In this document: in pieces, positions 5,763-12,643 of the stretch | Layout: every line of letters starts with the position of its first letter | Position numbering within the stretch: the first letter of the stretch is position 1 | Origin: JAMWZF01 sp041628615 | Lineage (GTDB): Bacteria > Pseudomonadota > Alphaproteobacteria > Rhodobacterales > Rhodobacteraceae | Length of the DNA: 13,606 bases | Direction: 5' to 3' | NCBI GenBank assembly: GCA_041628615.1 | Contig: JBFKOW010000090.1 | Coordinates: 1 to 13,606, forward strand | Notes under the pieces: generated by a model | Databases searched by the model: none | What the model was told of the DNA's origin: nothing | What the model saw: only the letters and a program-made list of their open reading frames with translations | Translations under genes and position numbers: made by a program

Positions 5763-6191
5763 ATGACCGAGACCCGACACGAACTGATCGCCCGCCGCTT
5801 CATCGAGGCGATTCCCCATGCCCGGGCGCTGGGCATGGAGATCACCGCCATCGGCGAGGGCCGGGCGACGATCCGGATGCCGTGGGACGACCGGCTGGTC
5901 GGCGACCCCGTGACCGGGGTGATCCACGGCGGCGCGGTGTCGACCCTGATGGACACCTGCGGCGGCGCGGCGGTGATGGCCCACTCTTCGGCGATGGGCA
6001 CCGCGACGCTCGACCTGCGCATCGACTACATGCGCCCGGCGACGCCGGGACAGCCGATCACCGCCGAGGCCGAGTGCTACCACATCACCCGCACCGTGGC
6101 CTTCGTCCGGGCCCGCGCCTTCGACGCCGATCCCGACCGCCCGGTGGCCACCGCGACCGGCGCCTTCACCGTCGAGCGGGGCCGGTCATGA
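5763..6191 (+). CDS. PaaI-type hotdog-fold thioesterase 1
   Basis: This 142-residue protein has a single hotdog domain and should hydrolyse an acyl-CoA or aryl-CoA thioester in the cytoplasm. The motif VIHGGAVSTLMDTCGG carries His55-Gly-Gly and an acidic Asp64, the active-site pattern of the PaaI/YdiI group, and TLDLRIDYMRPATPG (82-96) is the conserved beta-strand block. Length is normal for the family. The ATG at 5763 is chosen for its strong AAGGAAGGA ribosome binding site. Its stop overlaps the next start as ATGA, so the two thioesterases are translationally coupled. The natural substrate cannot be read from the sequence. Confidence 0.94.
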   Translation: MTETRHELIARRFIEAIPHARALGMEITAIGEGRATIRMPWDDRLVGDPVTGVIHGGAVSTLMDTCGGAAVMAHSSAMGTATLDLRIDYMRPATPGQPITAEAECYHITRTVAFVRARAFDADPDRPVATATGAFTVERGRS

Positions 6192-6697
6192 AGCGCCCCG
6201 AACCGGTACAGGTCATCAAGCAGCGCCGCGACGCCGCGCTGCAGGCGCTGGTGGACGGGGTGCCCTACATCCGGTTCCTCGGCATCCGCTTCGACCGGCG
6301 CGGCGACGAACTGACCGCGGTGTTGCCCTACGCCGACATCCTGATCGGCAACCCGGCGCTGCCGGCGCTGCATGGCGGGGTCACCGCGGCCTTTCTCGAA
6401 ACCGCGGCGCAGACCGAACTGGCCTGGGGCATGGTCTGGGCCGAGATGGAAGGCGGCGGGGTCGAGACCCCGACGCCGCGCTGGCCCAAGACCATCGACT
6501 TCACCGTCGACTACCTGCGCCCCGGCCTGCCGCGCGACGCCTACGCCCGGGCGCGGGTCAACCGCTCCGGGCGGCGCTACGCCAGCGTCTTCGTCGAGGC
6601 CTGGCAGGACAACCGCAGCCGGCTGTTCGCGCAGGCCACCGGGCATTTCCTGATGCCGCCCACCGGCGCCGACGGCGACGCCCCCGCCGCAGGCTGA
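6188..6697 (+). CDS. PaaI-type hotdog-fold thioesterase 2
   Basis: This 169-residue protein has a hotdog domain with ALHGGVTAAFLETAAQ (His62-Gly-Gly, Glu71) and TIDFTVDYLRPGLPRDAYA (102-120). The acidic residue nine positions after the His is Glu here, but Asp in the upstream thioesterase, so the pair may have diverged in substrate or mechanism. It has an N-terminal helical extension (about 1-25) and a low-complexity Ala/Gly/Asp tail. The ATG at 6188 overlaps the upstream stop; the MATE gene follows 7 nt after its own stop. The two products could form a heteromer or act on different acyl-CoA species; that is inference. Confidence 0.93.
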   Translation: MKRPEPVQVIKQRRDAALQALVDGVPYIRFLGIRFDRRGDELTAVLPYADILIGNPALPALHGGVTAAFLETAAQTELAWGMVWAEMEGGGVETPTPRWPKTIDFTVDYLRPGLPRDAYARARVNRSGRRYASVFVEAWQDNRSRLFAQATGHFLMPPTGADGDAPAAG

Positions 6698-6704
6698 CCG
6701 GCCG

Positions 6705-8030
6705 ATGACCGGGCCGGACGCGGCGGCGGGGCCGCTCACCCATCGCCGGGTCCTGCACATCGCGGTGCCGATCGTGGTGTCGAACGCCACGGTGCCGATC
6801 CTCGGGCTGGTCGACACCGCGGTGGTCGGCCAGATGGGCAGCCCGGTGCCGATCGGCGCGGTGGGGATCGGGGCGCTGATCCTGTCGGCGCTCTACTGGA
6901 TCTTCGGCTTCCTGCGGATGGGCACCACCGGCTTCGCGGCGCAGGCGCTGGGGCAGGGCGACCGCGACGAGGCGGCGGCGATCCTGTCGCGCGGGCTCGC
7001 CATCGCCGCGGCGGCGGGCCTGACGATCGTCGCGTTGCAGGGGCCGCTTTTCGCGCTGTCCTTCCGGCTGTCGCCCGCCAGCGCCGAGGTCGAGGCGCTG
7101 GCCCGCGACTACATGGCGATCCGGGTCTGGTCGGCCCCCGCCCTGATCGCGATCTACGCGCTGACCGGCTGGCTGATCGCCGCCGAACGGACCCGCGCGG
7201 TGCTCGCCGTCCAGCTCTGGATGAACGGGATCAATGTCGGGCTCGACCTGTGGTTCGTGCTGGGCCTCGGCTGGGGGGTCGAGGGGGTGGCCGTCGCCAC
7301 CTTCGCCGCCGAGTGGTCGGGCGCGGCGCTGGGCCTCTGGCTGTGCCGGGACGCCTTCCTCTCGCCGGCCTGGCGGGACCTGCGGCGGCTGTCGGACCGG
7401 GCCCGTCTGCTGCGCTTCGCGCGGGTCAACTCCGACATCCTGATCCGGTCGCTTCTGTTGCAGGCGATCTTCGTGTCGTTCCTGTTCTTCGGCGCGCGGT
7501 TCGGCGACGTGCGGCTGGCGGCGAACCACATCCTGCTGCTGTTCCTCGAGGTCACCGCCTACGCGATGGACGGCTTCGCCTTCGCCGCCGAGGCGCTGGT
7601 CGGGCAGGCGGTGGGGGCGCGGAACCGGGCGCGGCTGCGCCGGGCGGCGGTGCTCACCGGGCTGTGGGGGCTGGGGATCGGGGCGGCGCTGAGCCTCGCC
7701 TTCCTCGTCGCCGGCGGGCCGATCATCGACCTGATGACCACCGCCCCCGGCGTGCGCGAGACGGCGCGGGACTACCTGCCGTGGATGGTGCTGGCGCCGG
7801 TGCTCGGCGCGGCGGCCTGGATGCTGGACGGGGTGTTCATCGGCGCCACCCGCACCGCCGACATGCGCAACATGATGGCGGTGTCGGCGGCGGTCTACCT
7901 GGCCTGCGCGCTGGCGCTGATGCCGGCCTTCGGCAACCACGGCCTGTGGATCGCCTTCCTGGTCAGCTTCGTCGCCCGCGGCGTCACCCTCGGCCTGCGC
8001 TACCCGGCGCTGGAGCGGGCGGCGGGCTGA
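6705..8030 (+). CDS. MATE family efflux transporter, DinF-type
   Basis: The product has 441 residues and the pattern of twelve membrane segments in two similar halves expected of MATE cation-antiport exporters in the inner membrane. It opens with RRVLHIAVPIVVSNATVPILGLVDTAVVG and has the DinF-like LRMGTTGFAAQALGQGD loop and GINVGLDLWFVLGLGWGVEGVA. The second half repeats the layout, with AYAMDGFAFAAEALVGQAVGA and LDGVFIGATRTADMRNMM. It lies 7 nt after thioesterase 2, so it is probably the third gene of that operon. The transported compound is unknown. The gene converges on pyrD, with only 4 nt between the stop codons. Confidence 0.95.
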   Translation: MTGPDAAAGPLTHRRVLHIAVPIVVSNATVPILGLVDTAVVGQMGSPVPIGAVGIGALILSALYWIFGFLRMGTTGFAAQALGQGDRDEAAAILSRGLAIAAAAGLTIVALQGPLFALSFRLSPASAEVEALARDYMAIRVWSAPALIAIYALTGWLIAAERTRAVLAVQLWMNGINVGLDLWFVLGLGWGVEGVAVATFAAEWSGAALGLWLCRDAFLSPAWRDLRRLSDRARLLRFARVNSDILIRSLLLQAIFVSFLFFGARFGDVRLAANHILLLFLEVTAYAMDGFAFAAEALVGQAVGARNRARLRRAAVLTGLWGLGIGAALSLAFLVAGGPIIDLMTTAPGVRETARDYLPWMVLAPVLGAAAWMLDGVFIGATRTADMRNMMAVSAAVYLACALALMPAFGNHGLWIAFLVSFVARGVTLGLRYPALERAAG

Positions 8031-8034
8031 GCCG

Positions 8035-9090
8035 TCAGAGCCAGTCGCCGCGGCCGCTGCCCACCGCCTCGGCCACGCTGGCGAAGCCGTCCCGCGCCAG
8101 CAGCCGGTCGAGCCCGCGGGCGATGTCCGCCACCAGCCCGAGCCCGGAATAGACCAGCGCCGAGTAGAGCTGCACCGCCGACGCCCCGGCGCGGATCTTC
8201 TGGTAGGCCTGCTCGGCCGAGCCTATGCCGCCGACGCCGATCACCGGCTTGCCGGTCAGCGCCGAGATCCGGGCGAGCACCCGGGTCGAGCGGTCGAACA
8301 GCGGCTGGCCGGACAGGCCCCCCGCCTCGCCCCGGTGCCGGCTGGTCAGGCCGTCGCGGGCCAGCGTCGTGTTGGTGGCGATGATCCCGGCGAGGTCGGG
8401 CAGGCCGTTCACCACCGCGGCCATGTCCTCGATCCCGGCGGCGTCGAGGTCGGGGGCGATCTTGACGAAGACCGGCAGGGTCAGCCCGGCCGCGTCCCGC
8501 GCCGCCAGCACCCGGGTCAGCAGGTCGGCCAGCGCCGCCTTGCCCTGCAACTCGCGCAGCCGCTCGGTGTTGGGGGACGAGACGTTGACGGTGGCGAAAT
8601 CGGCGGCCGGCCCTGCGATCCGCAGCACGGTGCAGTAGTCCTCGGCGCGGTCTGCGCTGTCCTTGTTGGCCCCGAGGTTCAGCCCCACCGGCACGAGCCG
8701 GGGCCGCGCCGCGAGCCGGGCGGCGATCGCCTCGGCGCCGTCGTTGTTGAAGCCGAAGCGGTTGATGACGGCGGCGTCCTCGGTCAGACGGAACAGCCGC
8801 GGTTTCGGGTTGCCGGGCTGCGGCCGCGGGGTCGCCGCGCCGACCTCGACGAAACCGAACCCGGCGCGCTGCAGCGGCGCGGCGGCCTCGGCGTTCTTGT
8901 CGAACCCGGCGGCAAGGCCGACCGGGTTGGGCAGCTCCAGTCCGGCCAGCGTGGTCGCCAGCCGCGGCGTCGTCACCGGGCCGGGCAGCGGCGCCAGCCC
9001 GGCCCGCAGCGCGCGCAGCGCCAGGCCGTGCGCGGTCTCGGGGTCGAACCGGCGCAGCGCGGCAAGGCCGATCCGTTCGGCCGCCCTCAT
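8035..9090 (-). CDS. pyrD: Dihydroorotate dehydrogenase (quinone), class 2
   Basis: PyrD oxidises dihydroorotate to orotate in pyrimidine synthesis, passing electrons through FMN to ubiquinone at the inner membrane. The 351 residues include the N-terminal amphipathic helix region of class 2 enzymes (RAAERIGLAALRRFDPETAH), GLAAGFDKNAE (58-68, Lys65), VINRFGFNND (108-117), the catalytic block NVSSPNTERLRELQG (169-183; Ser172 corresponds to E. coli Ser175), FVKIAPDLD, IIATNTT, HRGEAGGLSG, and the FMN phosphate loop PVIGVGGIGS. The ATG at 9090 overlaps the stop of the upstream DUF952-DUF1330 gene as ATGA, with a G-rich ribosome binding site inside that gene. It should be co-transcribed and coupled with it. 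Confidence 0.97.
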   Translation of the reverse strand: MRAAERIGLAALRRFDPETAHGLALRALRAGLAPLPGPVTTPRLATTLAGLELPNPVGLAAGFDKNAEAAAPLQRAGFGFVEVGAATPRPQPGNPKPRLFRLTEDAAVINRFGFNNDGAEAIAARLAARPRLVPVGLNLGANKDSADRAEDYCTVLRIAGPAADFATVNVSSPNTERLRELQGKAALADLLTRVLAARDAAGLTLPVFVKIAPDLDAAGIEDMAAVVNGLPDLAGIIATNTTLARDGLTSRHRGEAGGLSGQPLFDRSTRVLARISALTGKPVIGVGGIGSAEQAYQKIRAGASAVQLYSALVYSGLGLVADIARGLDRLLARDGFASVAEAVGSGRGDWL

Positions 9091-9848
9091 GCGAACCCCC
9101 CGCCCGCCGGTTCCGGCGCGCAGCGGATCAGCCGGGCGGTGCGCACCGCCGCCTGCCGGTGGATCACCGCGGCGCGGTAGGCCGGGTCGGTCACCATGTC
9201 GAGAAAGGCATGGGCCGAAGGGTAACGGGCGACGAAGGCCGCGTCCCAGGCCTCGCCCTCGGGCCCGACGAGCAGCGCCTCGGGCCGGCCCCGCCAGATC
9301 ACCGCGCCGCCGACCCGCGACAGGACCGGGGCGCTGTCGCGGCCGTAGCGGGCATAGGCCTCGGCGCCGCTCAGCGCGCCGCCGGCGTCGGCGTGGTCCG
9401 CCGGGTAGGCGGCGCGGGCGCGGAACCGCAGCAGGTTCAGCATCTCGACGGGGGCGTCCCGGTCCAGCGCCTTGAAGGCGTCGAAGCGGGGCCGGGTCGG
9501 GTCGACATGGCCGGCCACCGCCTCGGGAAAGAGATGCGCGCCGTCATGCAGCGGCAGCGGCCGGGCCCAGGCCACCGCAGCGAGGTCGAGCACGCCGTAG
9601 AGATGCGGGAACAGCGCCCCGCCGCGCGACGGCTCCCAGCGCAACGGCTCGGCCAGCGCGCCGGTGTCGACCGCCAGCAGCCAGAGGTCGGCCGCGCCGG
9701 CGAAGTGCTTCGCGGCGGTCTCGACCACCTGCTCGGCGGTGGAGAAATGGATGTAGCCGTCGGCGAGGTCCACCGGCGCGCCGGCGGTGCGCCCCGCGGC
9801 GCGGAAGGCGCGCCATTCCTCGGCGCGCAGGATCTTGTAGATCAGCAT
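9087..9848 (-). CDS. DUF952-DUF1330 fusion protein
   Basis: The 253-residue product combines two small families. Residues 1-108 match DUF952 in form: MLIYKILRAEEW, DGYIHFST (30-37) and RWEPSRGGALFPHLYG (70-85). Residues about 114-243 match DUF1330 (dimeric alpha-beta barrel type): HVDPTRPRFDAFKALDRD, PVEMLNLLRF, SGAEAYARYGRDSAPV, and FLDMVTDPAYRAAVIHRQAAV. No internal ATG is in frame at the junction; an in-frame GTG at 9518 (Val111) is the only plausible internal start, with GAGG too close. The ATG at 9848 has a clear AGGAGG. Domain names are from recognition. The biochemical role of both domains is unknown; DUF952 next to pyrD is a common arrangement in this group as I recall it. A structured leader lies just upstream (9864-9897). 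Confidence 0.9.
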   Translation of the reverse strand: MLIYKILRAEEWRAFRAAGRTAGAPVDLADGYIHFSTAEQVVETAAKHFAGAADLWLLAVDTGALAEPLRWEPSRGGALFPHLYGVLDLAAVAWARPLPLHDGAHLFPEAVAGHVDPTRPRFDAFKALDRDAPVEMLNLLRFRARAAYPADHADAGGALSGAEAYARYGRDSAPVLSRVGGAVIWRGRPEALLVGPEGEAWDAAFVARYPSAHAFLDMVTDPAYRAAVIHRQAAVRTARLIRCAPEPAGGGFA

Positions 9849-9863
9849 GGCCCCTCCTGACCC

Positions 9864-9897
9864 GGCCCCGCCGGGGCGTCAATAGACGGGCGGGGCC
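9864..9897 (-). promoter_or_regulatory. Leader stem-loop of the DUF952-pyrD operon
   Basis: GGCCCCGCC (9864-9872) and GGCGGGGCC (9889-9897) form a perfect 9-bp stem; inside, CGTC (9877-9880) and GACG (9885-9888) add a 4-bp stem with an AATA loop, with a 4-nt GGGG bulge in plus-strand letters. On the minus strand the structure ends 5 nt before the AGGAGG ribosome binding site. The GGGGCC just before the ATG (9854-9849) repeats the 3' arm end, so the 5' arm GGCCCC could instead pair there and mask the ribosome binding site. A regulatory switch is a hypothesis. Confidence 0.45.
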
Positions 9898-9935
9898 GCG
9901 CCGGTTGCCGCTGCGTCGGTCGGCCGCAACGGCGC
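9898..9935 (+). other. Inverted repeat upstream of the 5'-nucleotidase
   Basis: GCGCCGGTTGC (9898-9908) pairs with GCAACGGCGC (9926-9935) over ten base pairs with one bulged G, leaving a 17-nt loop. It lies 60-97 bp before the 5'-nucleotidase ATG and next to the pyrD-operon leader hairpin. It could be a transcribed leader structure or a protein-binding dyad. No confident promoter was found in this 146-bp spacer. Confidence 0.4.
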
Positions 9936-9994
9936 TTGCCACCGCGCGGACGGGCCGTCACACTCGCCGCATCCAAACCGACGGGGACCCTGCC

Positions 9995-11554
9995 ATGTTT
10001 CGACTCCTGACCACCACCTGTGCGCTTGCCATGACGGCCAGCGTCGCGTCGGCCGACTACACGCTGACCATCCTGCACACCAACGACTTCCACGCCCGGT
10101 TCGAGCCGATCAGCCGGTTCGATTCGACCTGCTCGGCCGAGGACAACACCGCCGGCGAGTGCTTCGGCGGCACCGCCCGGCTTGTCACCGCGATGGCCGA
10201 GGCGCGGGCGCGGTCCAACAACTCGATCCTCGTGGACGGCGGCGACCAGTTCCAGGGCACGCTGTTCTACACCTACTACAAGGGCGCCGCGGCGGCCGAG
10301 TTCATGAACAAGCTGGGCTACGACGCGATGACCGTGGGCAACCACGAATTCGACGACGGCCCCGAGGTGCTGCGCGGCTTCATCGACACCGTCGAGTTCC
10401 CGGTCCTGATGTCGAACGCCGACGTGAGCGCCGAGCCGCTGCTGGCGGACGCGATCCAGAAATCCGTCGTGCTCGAACAGGGCGGCGACCGGATCGGCCT
10501 GATCGGCCTGACCCCGCAGGACACCGACGAGCTCGCCTCGCCCGGCCCGAACGTGACCTTCTCCGACCCCGCGGCGGCGGTGCAGGCCGAGGTCGACCGG
10601 CTGACCGCCGAGGGCGTCAACAAGATCATCGTGCTGAGCCACTCGGGCTACAACACCGACCTGCGGATCGCCGAGAACACCACTGGCGTCGACGTGATCG
10701 TCGGCGGCCATTCCAACACCCTGCTGGGCGACATGGAAGGCGCCGCCGGGGCCTACCCGACGATGGTCGGCGATACCGCCATCGTGCAGGCCTATGCCTA
10801 CGGCAAGTTCCTCGGCGAACTGAACGTGACCTTCGACGACGCCGGGGTGATCACCGAGGCCGTCGGCCAGCCGCTCATCATGGACGCGGCGGTGACCGAG
10901 GACGAGGCCACGGTGGCGCGCGTCGCCGAACTCGCCCAGCCGCTGGACGAGATCCGCAACCAGGTGGTGGCCGAAGCCGCCGACAAGCTGACCGGCGACC
11001 GGTCGGTCTGCCGGGCGATGGAATGCGACATGGGCAACCTGATCGCCGACGCCATGCTGGCCCGGGTGAAGGACCAGGGCATCGACATCGCGCTGCAGAA
11101 CTCGGGCGGCATCCGCGCCGACATCGACGCCGGCGAGATCACCAAGGGCGAGGTGCTGACGGTGCTGCCGTTCCAGAACACCCTGTCGACCTTCCAGGTC
11201 ACCGGCGAGACCCTTCTCGCCGCGCTCGAGAACTCGGTCAGCCAGCACGCCGACGGCGCCGGCCGGTTCCTGCAGGTGGCGGGCATGACCTACGCCGCCG
11301 ACCTGTCCAAGGAACCGGGCAGCCGGATCACCGAGGTCATGGTCGGCGGCGAACCGCTCGACCCGGCCAAGACCTACGGCGTGGTGTCGAACAACTTCGT
11401 GCGCAACGGCGGCGACGGCTTCTCGATGTTCACCGACGCGATGAACGCCTACGACTTCGGCCCCGACCTCGCCGACGTGGTGTCCGAGTATCTGGCGGCG
11501 CAGGGCCCCTACCAGCCCTACACCGACGGGCGCATCAAGCTGTCGGGCAACTGA
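9995..11554 (+). CDS. Secreted 5'-nucleotidase / 2',3'-cyclic phosphodiesterase (UshA family)
   Basis: This periplasmic two-metal phosphohydrolase of 519 residues should strip phosphate from extracellular nucleotides. MFRLLTTTCALAMTASVASA is a signal peptide with cleavage expected after Ala20. The calcineurin-like metallophosphatase domain shows ILHTNDFHARFE (Asp31, His33), VDGGDQFQGT (Asp84), VGNHEFDDG (Asn116-His117), SHSGYN (His216) and GGHSNT (His239), all expected metal ligands. The C-terminal nucleotidase domain shows LQNSGGIRADIDAG (367-380), LPFQNTLSTF (391-400) and NNFVRNGGDGFSMF (466-479). Cysteine pairs 46/56 and 339/344 could form disulfides. There is no C-terminal anchor. The ATG at 9995 is chosen because it starts exactly at the signal peptide and has GGGGA 8 nt upstream. 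It stands alone and ends in a strong hairpin. Salvage of nucleosides or phosphate is the likely role. Confidence 0.96.
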   Translation: MFRLLTTTCALAMTASVASADYTLTILHTNDFHARFEPISRFDSTCSAEDNTAGECFGGTARLVTAMAEARARSNNSILVDGGDQFQGTLFYTYYKGAAAAEFMNKLGYDAMTVGNHEFDDGPEVLRGFIDTVEFPVLMSNADVSAEPLLADAIQKSVVLEQGGDRIGLIGLTPQDTDELASPGPNVTFSDPAAAVQAEVDRLTAEGVNKIIVLSHSGYNTDLRIAENTTGVDVIVGGHSNTLLGDMEGAAGAYPTMVGDTAIVQAYAYGKFLGELNVTFDDAGVITEAVGQPLIMDAAVTEDEATVARVAELAQPLDEIRNQVVAEAADKLTGDRSVCRAMECDMGNLIADAMLARVKDQGIDIALQNSGGIRADIDAGEITKGEVLTVLPFQNTLSTFQVTGETLLAALENSVSQHADGAGRFLQVAGMTYAADLSKEPGSRITEVMVGGEPLDPAKTYGVVSNNFVRNGGDGFSMFTDAMNAYDFGPDLADVVSEYLAAQGPYQPYTDGRIKLSGN

Positions 11555-11572
11555 CCGGCACCGCGTGCAACT

Positions 11573-11602
11573 GGCCGGGGCGGACACCGATCCGCCCCGG
11601 CC
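11573..11602 (+). terminator. Terminator-like hairpin after the 5'-nucleotidase
   Basis: GGCCGGGGCGGA (11573-11584) and TCCGCCCCGGCC (11591-11602) form a perfect 12-bp stem with a 6-nt CACCGA loop, starting 18 nt after the stop codon. Only two T residues follow, so the U-tract is minimal, which is common in very GC-rich genomes. It is nearly symmetrical and could act from both directions. Confidence 0.75.
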
Positions 11603-11932
11603 TTCCCGCCGGGCCGTTGCTGCGCCGCTGACCCGGACCGGCCCGCCGCGACTGCGGCTGTCGCGGCTGCGGGCGATTGGCGGCCGCCACGGGGATCACG
11701 ATCGGTCCTGGCGATGGATCCGGACCCGATGACCCTGGGCACCCTTGGCCGGGAAACCGGGTGCCGACGTTCGCGGGGCCGCGGGTCCGCCGCGCACCTG
11801 CCACGCCCCCGATCAGGTCGCCGGTGACCTCTGGCGGATGGAGACCGGGAGAACGGGACGGCCCGAGACCCACGCCGCGGCGGCCGCGCACCGGTCCGAT
11901 CCCGATCTGCTCGCCCGACCGCCCGACCCGGC
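11603..11932. other. Stretch without a recognisable gene; contains hairpins
   Basis: I find no convincing gene here. The open frames on both strands give Pro/Arg/Gly-rich translations with no ribosome binding site or recognisable motif. Two foldable elements stand out. GCCCGC-CGCGAC (11641-11652) pairs with GTCGCG...GCGGGC (11660-11674), twelve base pairs with a 3-nt bulge. CCGG-GAAA-CCGG (11749-11760) is a GNRA-type tetraloop inside GGCAC/GTGCC (11738-11742, 11761-11765). High GC makes chance hairpins likely, so a small RNA is only a possibility; decayed coding DNA is another. Confidence 0.5.
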
Positions 11933-11962
11933 ATGACATCCGGCCCGAAGCCGGGCTAGGAT
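11933..11962 (+). promoter_or_regulatory. Candidate promoter of the SRAP gene
   Basis: ATGACA (11933-11938) and TAGGAT (11957-11962) are separated by 18 bp. The -10-like box ends only 6 nt before the ATG at 11969, so transcription would start at or next to the A of the start codon, giving a leaderless mRNA. Alternatively AGGA inside the same box, 7 nt before the ATG, is the ribosome binding site and the promoter lies further upstream. The sequence alone cannot decide. Confidence 0.4.
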
Positions 11963-11968
11963 CGGCCC

Positions 11969-12634
11969 ATGTGCGGCCGCATGGCGATCACCCTGCCCCA
12001 TGACGCGATGGCGGACCTGTTCGGCGCGGCGCCGTCGAACGACCTGCCGCCGGTGCCGAACTACAACGTCTGCCCCACCGTGCAGGTCGCCGTCGTCACC
12101 AGCGCCGAGGGGGCCCGACGGCTGCGGCCGATGCGCTGGGGCTTCCTGCCGCACTGGTACAAGGAGGTGAACGGCGGTCCGCTGCTCATCAACGCCCGCG
12201 CCGAGACGATCGCCGAGAAACCCGCCTTCCGCGCCGCAGTCCGGGCGCGCCGGGCCATCGTGCCGGCGTCGGGCTTCTACGAATGGACCCGGCCGCCGGG
12301 CGGGCCGAAGCTGCCGTGGTACATCACCCGGTCGGACGGCGCGCCGCTGGCCTTCGCGGCGATCTGGCAGGACTGGGAGCGGGGCGAGGAACGGCTGACC
12401 ACGGTGGCCATCGTCACCACCGAGGCCGGACCGCCGATGTCGGAGATCCACAACCGGGTGCCGGTGGTGCTCGATCCCGCGGACTGGCCGCTGTGGCTGG
12501 GCGAGGCGGGCAAGGGCGCGGCGCCACTGATGACCGCGCCGGGGCCGGAGGTGCTGCGGTTCCACCGCGTCGATCCGGCGGTGAACTCGAACCGCGCCAC
12601 CGGTCCGCAGCTGATCGAGCCGGTCGGGGCCTGA
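11969..12634 (+). CDS. SRAP domain protein (YedK/HMCES-type abasic-site sensor/protease)
   Basis: SRAP proteins crosslink to abasic sites in single-stranded DNA through the N-terminal Cys2 after removal of Met1, shielding them from breakage. The 221-residue product starts MCGRMAITLP, so Cys2 fixes the start codon. Other conserved residues are in place: Asn75 (INARAET), Glu105 (SGFYEW) and His161 (SEIHNRVPV), matching YedK N75, E105 and H160. RWGFLPHWY (56-64) and the C-terminal VDPAVNSNRATGPQLI are further family signatures. The PNYNVCPT block has Cys35 where many homologues have Ala. The gene stands alone behind a non-coding stretch and converges with the MATE gene, with 9 nt between stops. 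No SOS (LexA) box was recognised upstream. Confidence 0.96.
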   Translation: MCGRMAITLPHDAMADLFGAAPSNDLPPVPNYNVCPTVQVAVVTSAEGARRLRPMRWGFLPHWYKEVNGGPLLINARAETIAEKPAFRAAVRARRAIVPASGFYEWTRPPGGPKLPWYITRSDGAPLAFAAIWQDWERGEERLTTVAIVTTEAGPPMSEIHNRVPVVLDPADWPLWLGEAGKGAAPLMTAPGPEVLRFHRVDPAVNSNRATGPQLIEPVGA

Positions 12635-12643
12635 GCCGCGCCG

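Noticed and set aside
7659..7683. G-quadruplex motif on the plus strand
   Set aside because: It lies inside the MATE coding region and follows from Gly/Leu codon use at high GC; kept only as a caution for the intergenic quadruplex claims.
6558..7940. A 460-codon open frame on the minus strand
   Set aside because: Antisense to the MATE gene; the translation is Arg/Pro/Gln-rich with no domain, typical of high-GC shadow frames.
9873..9888. TTGACG on the minus strand (9882-9877) as a -35 box for the pyrD operon
   Set aside because: A matching -10 would fall on the ribosome binding site, leaving no room for a leader; the bases are better explained as part of the stem-loop.
9842..11587. A 581-codon open frame on the minus strand
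   Set aside because: Antisense to the 5'-nucleotidase, which has complete motifs and a signal peptide; the frame shows only low-complexity Val/His/Gly/Ala sequence.
11677..12003. Short plus-strand frame (108 codons) in the gap before the SRAP gene
   Set aside because: Pro/Arg/Gly-rich, no ribosome binding site, overlaps the SRAP start in another frame, no recognisable motif.
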